From Oceanococcus atlanticus (GTDB lineage: Bacteria; Pseudomonadota; Gammaproteobacteria; Nevskiales; Oceanococcaceae), in NCBI RefSeq assembly GCF_002088235.1, contig NZ_AQQV01000001.1:1364001-1428000 (forward strand): 64,000 bases of DNA, in the 5' to 3' direction. How positions within the stretch are numbered: the first letter of the stretch is position 1; each line of letters opens with the position of its first letter. Shown here piece after piece: positions 44,609 to 55,235 of this stretch. The position numbers and the translations under genes are program-made. The notes beneath the pieces are model-generated. The model had not been told where the DNA came from. It did not search any database and saw only the letters and a list, made by a program, of their open reading frames with translations.

Positions 44609-44639
44609 AGGCGGAGGTGGTCACACCTCCGCCTTTTTT
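44609..44639 (+). terminator. Rho-independent terminator of glnK-amtB
   Basis: An 11-bp perfect stem AGGCGGAGGTG/CACCTCCGCCT with a 4-nt loop is followed by TTTTT. A second smaller hairpin (ACCGGGA/TCCCGGT, 44582-44600) precedes it. It separates glnK-amtB from the nqr operon. Confidence 0.9.
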
Positions 44640-44722
44640 GTGTCTGAAGGTGGCTACCAAATGACCAACTTGGCTAGCGCGGAATACCCCGATTGGACTA
44701 CCATTTGCGGTTGGGAGCCGGT

Positions 44723-44738
44723 TGGCACACACCCTGCT
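44723..44738 (+). promoter_or_regulatory. Sigma-54-like promoter before nqrA
   Basis: TGGCACACACCCTGCT has GG and GC elements at the exact -24/-12 spacing, and shares the flanking pattern TTGGCAC-N6-TGCTT with the glnK and glnA promoters in this window. It lies 60 bp before nqrA. No NtrC palindrome is seen upstream, so another enhancer-binding protein would be needed, or it is a chance match. Confidence 0.35.
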
Positions 44739-44797
44739 TTCTCCCTCGCCGCCCCCTGCGGTCCCCTTCCACAAGCCACTACGTCGAATCCGCGCCC

Positions 44798-46147
44798 ATG
44801 CACATTCGCATCAAGAAAGGGCTGACGCTGCCAATCAATGGCGCGCCCCGCCAGAGTATCGAGGACGGCCCGGAGGTCACCCGGGTTGCACTGATCGGCC
44901 AAGATTATGTCGGTATGAAACCGACCATGTTCGTTGCCGAAGGCGACCGGGTCAAACTCGGCCAACCTCTGTTCGAAGACAAGAAAAACCCCGGTGTCAT
45001 TTACACCTCACCCGGATGCGGTGTGGTGGAAGCGATCAATCGCGGTGCCAAACGTGTTCTTCAATCCGTTGTGATCCAACTCGACGGTGATGAAGCCGAG
45101 AGTTTTGACAAGTTCGACGACGCTGAGCTCGAAAGCCTGGATGGCAACATCGTGCGTCAGAACCTGATCAAGTCCGGCCTGTGGACCACCTTGCGCACGC
45201 GGCCGTACAGCAAAGTCCCGCAAATCGACAGCACACCCGCTGCGATTTTCGTGACCGCAATGGACTCCAATCCACTGGCCGCCGACCCGGCTGTTGTGGT
45301 CGCCGACGATTCGGCCAGCTTCCACCGTGGGCTGCGAATCCTCAGCACCCTGAGCGACAAGCTCCACGTGTGCAAAGCCGCGGGCAGCTCTTTGCAAGCG
45401 CCGAGCGTGAATGGCCTGGAAGTCAGCGAGTTTTCCGGCCCGCATCCGGCAGGCCTGGTCGGCACACACATTCATTACCTCCATCCGGTCGGCGCCAGCC
45501 GCACGGTTTGGCACATCAATTACCAGGATGTGATGGCGATCGGCCAGCTGTTCGCGACCGGCCAGTACCCCACTCAGCGGGTTGTCGCCCTGGCAGGGCC
45601 GAAAGTCAGCGACCCGCGCCTGCTGCGGACCCGTGTGGGCGCCAGCACGGACACCCTGATTGCGGGTGAACTGATCGACGACGACGATTGCCGGGTTATC
45701 TCGGGTTCGGTCTGGGCCGGGCGGCGCGCTGCCGGCTGGGCCAGCTTTCTGGGTCGCTATCACACCCAGATCTCGGTATTGCCGGAAGGCGGTGACCGCG
45801 AGTTTCTTGGCTGGGTACGCCCCGGCCCGAACAAGTTCTCGGCCATCAACGTATTTGTCTCAGCCCTGCAACGGGCCAGCCGTAGTTTCGACTTTTCGAC
45901 CAGTCAGAACGGCAGCCCGCGCGCCATGGTGCCCATCGGCAACTATGAGCAAGTGATGCCGCTGGACATCCTGCCGACTCAGCTGCTGCGTGCCCTTGTG
46001 GTCAAGGACACGGACTCTGCGCAGGAACTGGGCTGTCTGGAACTGGATGAAGAAGATCTGGCGCTGTGTTCGTTTGTGTGCGTCGGCAAATACAACTTTG
46101 GTCCGTATCTGCGGGCCAATCTGGAACAGATTGAGCGGGAAGGCTAA
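44798..46147 (+). CDS. nqrA: Na+-translocating NADH:quinone reductase subunit A
   Basis: 449 residues from the ATG at 44798 ([17 protein letters not shown] is the typical NqrA start); the longer frame from 44693 is not coding. The subunit is on the cytoplasmic side and binds ubiquinone. Its stop overlaps the nqrB start (TAATG). First gene of the six-gene operon that pumps Na+ out while oxidising NADH. No clear Shine-Dalgarno. Confidence 0.95.
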   Translation: MHIRIKKGLTLPINGAPRQSIEDGPEVTRVALIGQDYVGMKPTMFVAEGDRVKLGQPLFEDKKNPGVIYTSPGCGVVEAINRGAKRVLQSVVIQLDGDEAESFDKFDDAELESLDGNIVRQNLIKSGLWTTLRTRPYSKVPQIDSTPAAIFVTAMDSNPLAADPAVVVADDSASFHRGLRILSTLSDKLHVCKAAGSSLQAPSVNGLEVSEFSGPHPAGLVGTHIHYLHPVGASRTVWHINYQDVMAIGQLFATGQYPTQRVVALAGPKVSDPRLLRTRVGASTDTLIAGELIDDDDCRVISGSVWAGRRAAGWASFLGRYHTQISVLPEGGDREFLGWVRPGPNKFSAINVFVSALQRASRSFDFSTSQNGSPRAMVPIGNYEQVMPLDILPTQLLRALVVKDTDSAQELGCLELDEEDLALCSFVCVGKYNFGPYLRANLEQIEREG

Positions 46148-47385
46148 TGTCATCACCACTTCGCGATTATCTCGATCGGCTGCATCCGCTATTCGCCAAG
46201 GGCGGCAAATTCGAGAAGTACTACGCCGTTTATGAAGCGGTCGACACCTTTTTCTACTCACCGCCGGATGTGACCTCCGCCGCACCTCACGTGCGCGACG
46301 GTATCGATCTCAAGCGTGTGATGATCTACGTGTGGCTGGCGGTCATGCCCTGCGTGTTCATGGCCTGCTACAACACCGGCCTGCAAGCCAATCTGGCCAT
46401 GCAAGGCATGGGCATTGATCAAGCAGCCAGCTGGCGCGGACATCTGCTCGACCTGTTCGGCATAGGTCACGACCCCGCCAACATCTGGGCCAATTTCTGG
46501 CTCGGTTTCTGGTATTTCGTACCCGTTTACTTTGTTACCTTCGCGGTTGGCGGCTTCTGGGAAGTTCTGTTCGCGGCGGTGCGTAACCACGAGGTCAACG
46601 AAGGCTTCTTCGTCACCTCGATCCTGTTCGCATTGACCTGCCCGCCGACCATTCCGCTGTGGATGGTGGCTCTGGGCATCAGCTTTGGTGTGGTCATCGG
46701 CAAGGAAGTCTTTGGCGGCACTGGCAAGAACTTCCTTAACCCAGCCCTGACCGGTCGTGCCTTCCTGTTCTTCGCTTACCCGGCCGCCATGTCCGGGGAT
46801 GCGGTATGGACCGCGGTTGACGGTTTCACCGGCGCCACCCCGCTGGGCATGGCCGCTTTGGGCGGCGTTGCCGCAGTGGAAGAGGCGGGCATCACCTGGA
46901 TGAACACCTTCTTCGGCACCATTCAGGGCTCGTTGGGTGAAACCTCCACCCTGGCCTGTCTGTTCGGCGCCGGCTTCCTGCTGCTGACCAAGGTCGCCTC
47001 CTGGCGCATCATGGCCGGTGTGATGCTTGGCATGGTCGCCACGTCCCTGTTGTTCAACGCCATCGGCAGCGACAGCAATCCGATGTTCGCCATGCCCTGG
47101 TACTGGCACCTGACGCTGGGTGGCTTCGCTTTCGGCATGATCTTCATGGCCACCGATCCGGTATCCGCGGCCATGACCAACACCGGACGCCTGATCTTTG
47201 GCTTCCTGGTCGGCTTCATGGTGGTGCTGATCCGGGTGGTCAACCCGGCCTTCCCGGAAGGCATGATGCTGGCCATTCTGTTCGCCAACATCTTCGCTCC
47301 GCTGATCGATTACGGCGTGGTCCGGGCTAACGTCAAACGCCGTCAGCAACGCACCGGCGCGCTGGCTGCAGCGCAGGAGGCATAA
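46147..47385 (+). CDS. nqrB: NQR subunit B
   Basis: 412 residues, about ten transmembrane helices. It carries the covalent FMN attachment threonine in [10 protein letters not shown] near residue 231 and has the [22 protein letters not shown] segment conserved in NqrB/RnfD. It holds riboflavin and FMN on the electron path and probably the Na+ channel. One-base overlap with nqrA. Confidence 0.95.
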   Translation: MSSPLRDYLDRLHPLFAKGGKFEKYYAVYEAVDTFFYSPPDVTSAAPHVRDGIDLKRVMIYVWLAVMPCVFMACYNTGLQANLAMQGMGIDQAASWRGHLLDLFGIGHDPANIWANFWLGFWYFVPVYFVTFAVGGFWEVLFAAVRNHEVNEGFFVTSILFALTCPPTIPLWMVALGISFGVVIGKEVFGGTGKNFLNPALTGRAFLFFAYPAAMSGDAVWTAVDGFTGATPLGMAALGGVAAVEEAGITWMNTFFGTIQGSLGETSTLACLFGAGFLLLTKVASWRIMAGVMLGMVATSLLFNAIGSDSNPMFAMPWYWHLTLGGFAFGMIFMATDPVSAAMTNTGRLIFGFLVGFMVVLIRVVNPAFPEGMMLAILFANIFAPLIDYGVVRANVKRRQQRTGALAAAQEA

Positions 47386-47386
47386 C

Positions 47387-48175
47387 ATGGCGTTCAAAGA
47401 TCTGCCCAATGACAGCATCGCCAAGACCATCATCGTGGCCGTGGCGCTGTGTCTGGTCTGCTCGGTATTCGTGTCGGCATCCGCGGTGGTGCTCAAACCG
47501 CTGCAGGAAAAGAACAAGCTGCTGGATAAGCAGAAGAATATTGTTCAGGTGGCCGGCATCGACATGGCTGGCCGCAGCGTGCCTGAGGCCTTCGAACAGA
47601 TCGAGGCCCGCGTGGTCGACCTGCAAACCGGCGAATTCGCCGATCAGGTTGATGCCAAGACCTACGATCATCGCAAAGCCACCAAGGACCCTGAGCAAAG
47701 CAGCGAGTTGAGCCCGGACCAGGACATCGCCAGCATCAAGCGTCGCGAACGCTATGCCACGATCTACCTGACCCGTGACAGCAGCGGCAACATCGAAAAG
47801 CTGATCCTGCCGGTGCGTGGCTACGGCCTGTGGTCAACCCTGTGGGGCTTCTTGGCTCTGGAAGGTGACGGCAACACGGTGATCGGCCTGTCGTTCTTCG
47901 AACACGCTGAAACACCCGGCCTGGGTGGCGAAGTCGACAACCCGAACTGGAAGGCCCAGTGGCAGGGCAAGGAAGTGTACGGCGACGACGGCGATGTTGA
48001 GCTGGCTCTGGTCAAGGGCGGTGTGGACGCCTCCACCCCCAACGCCGAGCACAAGGTCGATGCACTTTCCGGCGCCACCCTGACCAGTAACGGGGTGTCG
48101 TATCTGGTGAAATTCTGGATGGGCGAACAGGGCTTTGGCCCGTTCCTGCGCAATCTGACGAAAGGACAAGGCTGA
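47387..48175 (+). CDS. nqrC: NQR subunit C
   Basis: 262 residues: an N-terminal transmembrane anchor (about 12-34) and a periplasmic FMN-binding domain. The flavinylation motif [13 protein letters not shown] has the Thr that receives FMN from an ApbE-type transferase. No apbE is present here, so that enzyme must be encoded elsewhere. It starts 1 bp after nqrB and overlaps nqrD by 1 bp. Confidence 0.95.
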   Translation: MAFKDLPNDSIAKTIIVAVALCLVCSVFVSASAVVLKPLQEKNKLLDKQKNIVQVAGIDMAGRSVPEAFEQIEARVVDLQTGEFADQVDAKTYDHRKATKDPEQSSELSPDQDIASIKRRERYATIYLTRDSSGNIEKLILPVRGYGLWSTLWGFLALEGDGNTVIGLSFFEHAETPGLGGEVDNPNWKAQWQGKEVYGDDGDVELALVKGGVDASTPNAEHKVDALSGATLTSNGVSYLVKFWMGEQGFGPFLRNLTKGQG

Positions 48176-48833
48176 TGGATAACGCCAAGCAAATCGTTAC
48201 CGAACCGGTTTTTGACAACAACCCGATTGCGCTGCAGATCCTGGGGATCTGTTCGGCGCTGGCCGTCACCTCGAACATGAACACTGCGGTGATCATGTGT
48301 CTGGCGCTCACGGCCGTGACCACCTTTTCCAACTTTTTTATCAGCCTGATCCGCAATCACATCCCGAGCAACATCCGCATCATCGTGCAGATGACCATCA
48401 TTGCCTCGCTGGTGATCGTGGTTGATCAGGTGCTCAAGGCATACGCGTTTGATGTTTCCAAGCAGCTTTCGGTGTTTGTTGGCCTGATCATCACCAACTG
48501 CATCGTAATGGGCCGCGCCGAAGCCTTCGCCATGAAAAACCCGCCGCTACCCAGCTTGCTGGACGGCTTTGGCAATGGCCTGGGTTACAGCGTGATCCTG
48601 CTGTTCGTCGGCTTTTTCCGCGAGTTGTTTGGCGCCGGCACCCTGTTTGGCATCGAGATCCTGCCGCTGGCAAAGGACGGTGGCTGGTACGTGGCCAACG
48701 GCATGATGCTGCTGCCGCCTTCGGCATTCTTCATCATCGGCCTGTTCATCTGGGCTGTGCGTGTGTGGAAACCGGCACAAGTTGAAAAACCGGATTACCA
48801 AATCCATGCCGTGCACCGGACGGAGGTGGTCTG

Positions 48834-48834
<1 letters not shown>
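48175..48834 (+). CDS. nqrD: NQR subunit D
   Basis: 219 residues, six transmembrane helices, Rnf-Nqr family. Conserved membrane cysteines, in LGICSALAV near residue 26 and [13 protein letters not shown] near 108, are the ligands that with NqrE hold an intramembrane iron centre. Its TGA overlaps the nqrE ATG. Confidence 0.94.
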
Positions 48835-49442
<608 letters not shown>

Positions 49443-49460
49443 GCCGAAGGACGCAACATC

Positions 49461-50681
49461 ATGCAAGAGATCATTCTGGGCGTCAGCCTGTTTACCGGCA
49501 TCGTTCTGGCCCTGGTGGCCATCATTCTGCTCGCCCGCTCGCGCCTGGTCGCCAGCGGCAACGTGCAGATTGAAATCAACGGCGAAAAAACCATCGAAGC
49601 CCCGGTTGGCGGCAAGCTGCTGGGCACGCTGGCCGATGCCGGCCTGTTCGTACCGTCGGCCTGCGGTGGTGGTGGTACCTGTGCGCAGTGCCGGGTCAAG
49701 ATTTTCGACGGTGGCGGCTCAATTCTGCCAACCGAGGAATCGCATATCACCAAGCGCGAAGCGCGTGAGGGTGACCGCCTGTCCTGCCAGGTCGCGGTCA
49801 AGCAGAATATGAAGATCGAAGTGCCTGAAGAGGTCTTCGGGGTCAAAAAGTGGGAGTGCACGGTGCGCTCAAACCACAATGTGGCCACCTTCATCAAAGA
49901 GCTGGTGCTGGAACTGCCGGAAGGCGAGAACGTCGACTTCCGTGCCGGTGGCTATATCCAGATCGAATGCCCGCCGGACGAAATCGACTACAAGAACTTC
50001 GAAGTTGAAGATCGCTTCCGCGGCGACTGGGACAACTTCAAGCTGTGGGACCTCAAGTCCAAGCCCAAGGAAGGCGCGCTGCGCGCCTACTCCATGGCCA
50101 ACTACCCGGAGGAAAAGGGCATCATCATGCTCAATGTGCGTATCGCTACGCCGCCGCCGCGTCAGATGGACTTGCCGCCGGGCATCATGTCGTCCTACAT
50201 CTTCAACCTGAAACCGGGCGACAAGGTCACCATTTCCGGGCCGTTCGGCGAATTCTTCGCCAAAAAGACCGGGGCCGAGATGGTCTTTGTCGGCGGCGGC
50301 GCCGGCATGGCGCCGATGCGCTCGCACATCTTCGATCAGCTGCGTCGCATTCATACCGATCGCAAGATGTCGTTCTGGTATGGGGCTCGCTCCAAGCGCG
50401 AAATGTTCTATGTCGAAGATTTCGACATGCTGGCTTCTGAGAACGACAACTTTGATTGGCATGTTGCCCTGTCTGATCCTCAGCCCGAGGACAACTGGGA
50501 CGGCTACACCGGCTTCATTCATGAGGTGCTGTTCGAGAACTATCTCAAGGAACACCCGGCCCCTGAGGACTGTGAGTTCTACATGTGCGGGCCGCCCATG
50601 ATGAACGCCGCCGTGATCAAGATGCTCAAGGATCTCGGTGTCGAAGACGAAAACATCATGCTGGACGATTTTGGCGGCTAA
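49461..50681 (+). CDS. nqrF: NQR subunit F (NADH dehydrogenase input)
   Basis: 406 residues: an N-terminal membrane helix (3-25), a 2Fe-2S ferredoxin domain with ligands in [12 protein letters not shown] and LSCQV, a FAD domain with RAYSMANYP, and an NAD domain with [15 protein letters not shown] and the terminal FYMCGPPMM. It takes electrons from NADH. It starts 18 bp after nqrE with GAAGGA before the ATG. Confidence 0.95.
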   Translation: MQEIILGVSLFTGIVLALVAIILLARSRLVASGNVQIEINGEKTIEAPVGGKLLGTLADAGLFVPSACGGGGTCAQCRVKIFDGGGSILPTEESHITKREAREGDRLSCQVAVKQNMKIEVPEEVFGVKKWECTVRSNHNVATFIKELVLELPEGENVDFRAGGYIQIECPPDEIDYKNFEVEDRFRGDWDNFKLWDLKSKPKEGALRAYSMANYPEEKGIIMLNVRIATPPPRQMDLPPGIMSSYIFNLKPGDKVTISGPFGEFFAKKTGAEMVFVGGGAGMAPMRSHIFDQLRRIHTDRKMSFWYGARSKREMFYVEDFDMLASENDNFDWHVALSDPQPEDNWDGYTGFIHEVLFENYLKEHPAPEDCEFYMCGPPMMNAAVIKMLKDLGVEDENIMLDDFGG

Positions 50682-50716
50682 GGCACTCATGCCGATGGCC
50701 TGCGGTCCAACTGTAA

Positions 50717-50736
50717 ACCCGGGCACAAGCCCGGGT
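50717..50736 (+). other. Hairpin between nqrF and nqrM
   Basis: An 8-bp perfect stem ACCCGGGC/GCCCGGGT with an ACAA loop lies 36 bp after nqrF. There is no U-tract, so it may attenuate or stabilise the mRNA rather than end it, letting nqrM be expressed at a lower level. Confidence 0.45.
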
Positions 50737-50778
50737 GCAATTGGCTAAACAACAGCAGATTAGGAGTACACTGGCACC

Positions 50779-50970
50779 ATGCTTGCGATGATTCTCGTTA
50801 CCTTTGTCGTCATGATGTTGGCCGTGGCCGGCATGGCGATTGGTGTGCTGGTTCAGAACAAACCCATCAAGGGCAGTTGTGGCGGCGTCGCCAATCGTGA
50901 CGGCTATGACTGCGCCTGCGCAGCCGCCGGAAAGCCTCGCATGTGCGAGCAACCCGGCAGCCAGAACTGA
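50779..50970 (+). CDS. nqrM: NqrM, NQR maturation protein
   Basis: 63 residues: one membrane helix (3-27) followed by the hallmark NKPIKGSCGG and further cysteines (DCACAAAG...MC). The family is needed to load iron into the NqrD/E centre. The conserved first cysteine (Cys36 here) is present. ATG at 50779, with TAGGAG 13 nt upstream; an ATG three codons later is possible. It sits directly after nqrF as in many NQR operons. Confidence 0.88.
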   Translation: MLAMILVTFVVMMLAVAGMAIGVLVQNKPIKGSCGGVANRDGYDCACAAAGKPRMCEQPGSQN

Positions 50971-50999
50971 CAAAACCACTCTGAGGGGAGTATGCGCTG

Positions 51000-51401
51000 A
51001 TGCTTCATAAAGCCAGTGTCAGGGATTACATGGCGGCCAATCTGGTCACCTTCAAACCGCAGATGGATCTGCTCAAAGCCATCCACCTGCTGATTGAAAA
51101 CGGCATTTCCGGCGCGCCGGTCACCGACAGCCTGGGCAACGTGATCGGGCTGCTGTCGGAAAAAGATTGCATCAACGCTACCCTCAAAGCCGCTTACGAG
51201 CAGCACAATCAGGGCAAGGTTGAAGATTTCATGAGCCGTGACGTGCACACCGTCGAGGCTGACGACAGCATTCTGAGTGTGGCCAAGCTGTTCATCGACT
51301 CACCCTACAAACGCTATCCGGTGATTGACGACAACCGCCTGGTCGGTCAGATCAGTCGTCGGGATGTCTTGCGCGCGATACTGGTTATCGGCCAGAACTA
51401 A
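51000..51401 (+). CDS. CBS-domain protein
   Basis: 133 residues made of two CBS motifs (about 8-65 and 73-130: VRDYMAANLVTFKPQ and VEDFMSRDVHTVEAD), a stand-alone Bateman module that usually binds adenosyl ligands such as AMP or ATP. GAGGGGAG precedes the ATG at 51000. It follows nqrM by 29 bp, so it may share the nqr transcript and report cell energy state (inference). The partner is unknown. Confidence 0.85.
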   Translation: MLHKASVRDYMAANLVTFKPQMDLLKAIHLLIENGISGAPVTDSLGNVIGLLSEKDCINATLKAAYEQHNQGKVEDFMSRDVHTVEADDSILSVAKLFIDSPYKRYPVIDDNRLVGQISRRDVLRAILVIGQN

Positions 51402-51439
51402 TCTGCGGCCCTAGCGGCCGCCCCGTGCAGGAATGCACC

Positions 51440-53242
51440 ATGCCTCGTCCTGCCACGTCACACGCCGCCTATTACAACGCGGAGTCGTCCGCTGCCGAAT
51501 GGCGCAGCATCCGTCGGTTGTGGCCTTATCTGAGGCATTTCCCCGCTCGCATCGCAGTCGCCATGGCTCTGCTGATCGGCGCCAAGCTGGCCAGTGTTGC
51601 GCTGCCCTATGTCCTCAAGCTGATCGTCGATAGCCTGGATTTAAGCAAAGCGCCGCCGGGCACGGCAGTGGCGGTACCTCTGGCATTACTGTTGGGTTAC
51701 GGCGCACTGCGCTTTGCCAGCGTTGCTTTCGGAGAACTGCGCGATCTGGTTTTTGGCCGGGTGACCGAGAACGCCATGCGCCGCATCGCGTTGTCCGTCT
51801 TCACTCATCTGCACAGGCTGGATCTGGATTTTCATCTGACCCGGCGCACCGGCGGCTTGTCGCGTGACATAGAACGCGGCGTTTCCGGGGTGCGTTTTCT
51901 GCTGCGCTTCCTGCTTTTCAACATCATCCCCACCTTGCTTGAGATCGCGCTGGTCGCAGCGATCCTGCTGAGCCAATTCGGCTGGCAGTATGGTCTGATC
52001 ATCGTATTCGCCGTGATCATTTACATAGCCTGGTCGGTCATCATCACCGAATGGCGCACCAGCCATGTGCGCAGCATGAATCGGCTGGATTCTCACGCCA
52101 ACACACGAGCCGTGGATTCGCTGCTCAATTACGAGACCGTCAAATACTTCGGCAACGAAGATTTTGAAGCCAGCGAGTACGACAACAATTTGCGCAAGTG
52201 GGAAAACGCGATGGTGCAGGGTCGCCTATCGCTCGCCACGTTAAATGCAGGCCAGGCGGTGATCATCGCCACCGCGGTCACCGCCATGCTGGTGCTCGCA
52301 GCCCAGGGTGTCGCGCGCGAAGAGATGACGCTGGGCGATCTGGTCATGATCAATGCGTACATGATCCAGCTGTTCGTGCCACTGAATTTTCTCGGCTTCG
52401 TGTACCGTGAGATCAAGCAGGCGCTGGCCAATATGGCGCGCATGTTTGCCCTGCTGGATGAACCAGCGCGCATTGTGGATAAGCCGCAGGCTCAGGATCT
52501 TCCCGCAGGCCCGGCGACGGTTCTGTTCGACAACATCCACTTTGCCTATCGTGATGGACGCGAAGTCCTGCATGGCGTCGAATTGAGCATACCGGCAGGC
52601 CACACCGTGGCGGTGGTCGGCAGCAGCGGCGCCGGCAAATCCACACTTGCACGCCTGCTCTTTCGTTTTTATGACCCTACGCATGGCGCTATCCGCATCA
52701 ACGGCGAGCCGCTGAGCGCCTATCGCCAGCAAAGTCTGCGCGCCAATATCGGCGTGGTGCCGCAAGACACTGTGCTGTTCAACGACACCATCGCGTACAA
52801 CATCGCCTACGGCAAACCTGGCGCCAGTGCTGAGGAGATTCAGCAGGCCGCCAAGCTGGCTCATTTGGCTGGCTTTATTGAACAGCTGCCAGACGGCCTC
52901 AACACCCAGGTGGGTGAGCGTGGGCTCAAACTTTCCGGGGGCGAAAAACAGCGCATCGCGATTGCCCGCACCATCCTGAAAAACCCGGGCATGCTCATCT
53001 TCGACGAGGCCACGGCATCACTCGACTCGGTGTCGGAACGCGCCATCTTGAATGCGCTCAAAGACGTGGCCCAAAGCCGCACAACCTTGGTTATCGCACA
53101 CCGCCTGTCCACCGTCATCGATGCCGATGAAATTGTGGTACTGGAAGACGGGCGCATTGTTGAGCGCGGTCGCCACAGCGCCCTGCTGGCTCTGGGTGGT
53201 CGCTACGCGGAGCTATGGAACCTGCAAAAACCGGCGGACTAG
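51440..53242 (+). CDS. Atm1/HMT1-type ABC exporter
   Basis: About 600 residues from the ATG at 51440 (AGGA upstream; an earlier GTG at 51425 is possible). There is an N-terminal six-helix ABC membrane domain (about 30-320) with VDSLLNYETVKYFGNEDFE, the hallmark of Atm1-like half transporters. The ATPase domain has Walker A VGSSGAGKST, signature LSGGEKQRIAIAR, Walker B MLIFDEATASLD and H-loop histidine in VIAHRLST. Homologues export glutathione-linked or iron-sulfur-related compounds and confer metal tolerance. No metal genes are adjacent. Confidence 0.88.
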   Translation: MPRPATSHAAYYNAESSAAEWRSIRRLWPYLRHFPARIAVAMALLIGAKLASVALPYVLKLIVDSLDLSKAPPGTAVAVPLALLLGYGALRFASVAFGELRDLVFGRVTENAMRRIALSVFTHLHRLDLDFHLTRRTGGLSRDIERGVSGVRFLLRFLLFNIIPTLLEIALVAAILLSQFGWQYGLIIVFAVIIYIAWSVIITEWRTSHVRSMNRLDSHANTRAVDSLLNYETVKYFGNEDFEASEYDNNLRKWENAMVQGRLSLATLNAGQAVIIATAVTAMLVLAAQGVAREEMTLGDLVMINAYMIQLFVPLNFLGFVYREIKQALANMARMFALLDEPARIVDKPQAQDLPAGPATVLFDNIHFAYRDGREVLHGVELSIPAGHTVAVVGSSGAGKSTLARLLFRFYDPTHGAIRINGEPLSAYRQQSLRANIGVVPQDTVLFNDTIAYNIAYGKPGASAEEIQQAAKLAHLAGFIEQLPDGLNTQVGERGLKLSGGEKQRIAIARTILKNPGMLIFDEATASLDSVSERAILNALKDVAQSRTTLVIAHRLSTVIDADEIVVLEDGRIVERGRHSALLALGGRYAELWNLQKPAD

Positions 53243-53244
53243 GC

Positions 53245-53898
53245 TCAGTAGTAGCCGCCGTCGTCCTGCCCGAACACATAGGTCACGGCAAATCCGGCGT
53301 CAAACATATCGACATCGTCTTTGTCATAGTGCTGGTTGTATTCGAAAGCCAGGCGCACAGCGGGGGTCAGCTGCAATTGAAGCGCGCCACCCCACGCGAA
53401 ACCGCTGTCGGAGAAACTGCCGAAACTGGCATTGTCATCATCCGCCGAAGCGTTTTCAGCCCGTTTGATGTCGTAGTCGAAATCGTTGTAACCCAGGCTA
53501 CCGACCAGCGCGAACGAATCACTGATCGCCAAGCGCGGTTTGAGGTAAATCCCATACAACGCATTCAGCTTGAGCTTCTGACTGTTATCAGCGTTGTCGA
53601 TGTCGTCCGAATCCAGGGCCAGACCGTATTGAGCCTCAACGCCGAGGAAAGGAAACACCTGCCATCCACCGCGCAGCTGGGCCACCGTGTTATAGCCTGG
53701 CTCATCAATACGGAAACCACCGGGATCGTTGGGGCCACCCAGGCGGCGGTCAAGCAGACCGTTAACCTTGACCACATGCAGGCCACCGCCGGCATAGAAG
53801 CCGCTCGAACCTGACGACAAATCGAACCATTCGGCATGCGCCTGCGATACCGCAGCACAGCCCAAGACCAGCACGAGCGCGTGAATCTTTCCCTTCAT
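53245..53898 (-). CDS. Outer-membrane beta-barrel protein (OmpA/Opa-like porin fold)
   Basis: 217 residues from the ATG at 53898, where a signal peptide begins (MKGKIHALVLVLGCAAVSQAHA); longer readings are non-coding. The mature chain is eight-stranded-barrel-like, with acidic loops (DSDDIDNADNS, ASADDDNASFG) and an aromatic-rich C-terminus (FAVTYVFGQDDGGYY). Its function is unknown. Convergent with the ABC exporter with a 2-bp gap and divergent from the glycosyltransferase gene. Confidence 0.75.
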   Translation of the reverse strand: MKGKIHALVLVLGCAAVSQAHAEWFDLSSGSSGFYAGGGLHVVKVNGLLDRRLGGPNDPGGFRIDEPGYNTVAQLRGGWQVFPFLGVEAQYGLALDSDDIDNADNSQKLKLNALYGIYLKPRLAISDSFALVGSLGYNDFDYDIKRAENASADDDNASFGSFSDSGFAWGGALQLQLTPAVRLAFEYNQHYDKDDVDMFDAGFAVTYVFGQDDGGYY

Positions 53899-54086
53899 CG
53901 TCAATCCTGTGATCAGATTGCCCGGTTCTGAATGACCCGGCGTTATAGTGTCCCCATCGCTTTGCACAGTAGGTAACGACGGAAAAATTGTCAACGTAAA
54001 CACGTACAAAGCGCATTCGACGCTGTCACACAACTGACCCACAACTGTCATCTGACGCCAACACGAGCGGTTCACAATGCTGGGGC

Positions 54087-55220
54087 ATGAAATCACGTAA
54101 AACACGTGTGGCCTACGGGGTCATGGGATATGGGCGCGGGCACGCCATGCGCAGCACGGCGATCCTGCGTGAGCTTCAACAGCGCTACCAGGTCAAGGTC
54201 TACGCCGGACCGGACGCCTATGCGGTGATGAAGGACGAGTTCGATTGTGAACTCATTCCCTGCATCCATTACCGCTACGGCAAACACGGCCGTATTGATT
54301 CGCTGAAGACCGTACGGGAAAACCTCGGCTCCACCGCCGACCTGCTTTTCGGCGGCGCCGGCACCCAGCAGATTGCGGCAAGCTGGCAGGCCTTCCGACC
54401 CGACATCGTGATCTCGGATTCCGAATCGTGGACCCATCGCATGGCCCGGGCACGCCGTATTCCCCGGATCAGCCTCGACCATGTCGGGGTCATGGCCTAC
54501 TGCAAACCCAGCTTCCCCGCTGGTGACAAGCTCAACGGGCAACGAGACCGGCTGGGCTACTTGGCCATGATGGGTGTGCCCGAGTTCGCCATCGTCTCCA
54601 GCTTCTATCCGGCGCCAGTGCGTTACGACAACGTGCGGGTGGTCGGGCCAATTCTGCGTGACGTGGTCAAACAGGCCCGCATCCGCGACCGCGGCCACCT
54701 GCTGGCCTATTTCAACAAGGGTGAACACCAGTTTCACGATGGCCTGGAACAAGCCCTGCGCGCATGCGGCCGGCCGGTGATCGTGTATGGCACACCGCGC
54801 GAAGGACAGGACGGCAACCTGCTGTTCAAAGCCCCCAGTCAGGCCGGCTTTGTAGCCGACATCGCCAGCAGCAGTGCGGTGATCGCAACCGCCGGGCATC
54901 AACTCGCCAGTGAATGCCTGTGGCTGAAAAAGCCGATGCTGCTGCTGCCCGAAGATGCGGTGGAACAGCGCCTCAACGCGCACATGGTCAGCGTCATGGG
55001 AATCGGCGAAAAAGCCTCATTGAGCGATCTTACCGGCTACGACATCGAGCGTTTTCTGCGCGAGATCGAGACATATCGCAGCAACATACCGCGCTTTCGG
55101 CGCGATGGCGGCAGCGAAGCCCTGACCGCGCTGGAGCACGCCATCGAGCGCGCACTGGACCGCACGAGGACCCGACCGCGCCCGCTGTCGATCCGCACCG
55201 CACTGAGCAGCGCCGACTAA
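54087..55220 (+). CDS. GT-B glycosyltransferase of the MJ1255/VC2487 family
   Basis: 377 residues. The N-terminal half begins with VAYGVMGYGRGHAMRST, a UDP-glycosyltransferase-like GxGRGHxxR loop. The C-terminal half has an MJ1255-type sugar-nucleotide site around AGHQLASECLWLKKPMLLLPED and EQRLNAHM. The family resembles MurG and UDP-GlcNAc transferases but its acceptor is unknown. A basic C-terminal tail follows. No other envelope glycan genes are beside it. Confidence 0.8.
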   Translation: MKSRKTRVAYGVMGYGRGHAMRSTAILRELQQRYQVKVYAGPDAYAVMKDEFDCELIPCIHYRYGKHGRIDSLKTVRENLGSTADLLFGGAGTQQIAASWQAFRPDIVISDSESWTHRMARARRIPRISLDHVGVMAYCKPSFPAGDKLNGQRDRLGYLAMMGVPEFAIVSSFYPAPVRYDNVRVVGPILRDVVKQARIRDRGHLLAYFNKGEHQFHDGLEQALRACGRPVIVYGTPREGQDGNLLFKAPSQAGFVADIASSSAVIATAGHQLASECLWLKKPMLLLPEDAVEQRLNAHMVSVMGIGEKASLSDLTGYDIERFLREIETYRSNIPRFRRDGGSEALTALEHAIERALDRTRTRPRPLSIRTALSSAD

Positions 55221-55235
55221 GCTAAGCCTAAAGCT

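Noticed and set aside
50717-50736. Terminator isolating nqrM from the nqr operon
   Set aside because: The stem is strong but has no U-tract, so it is recorded as a hairpin of unclear effect and not as a terminator.
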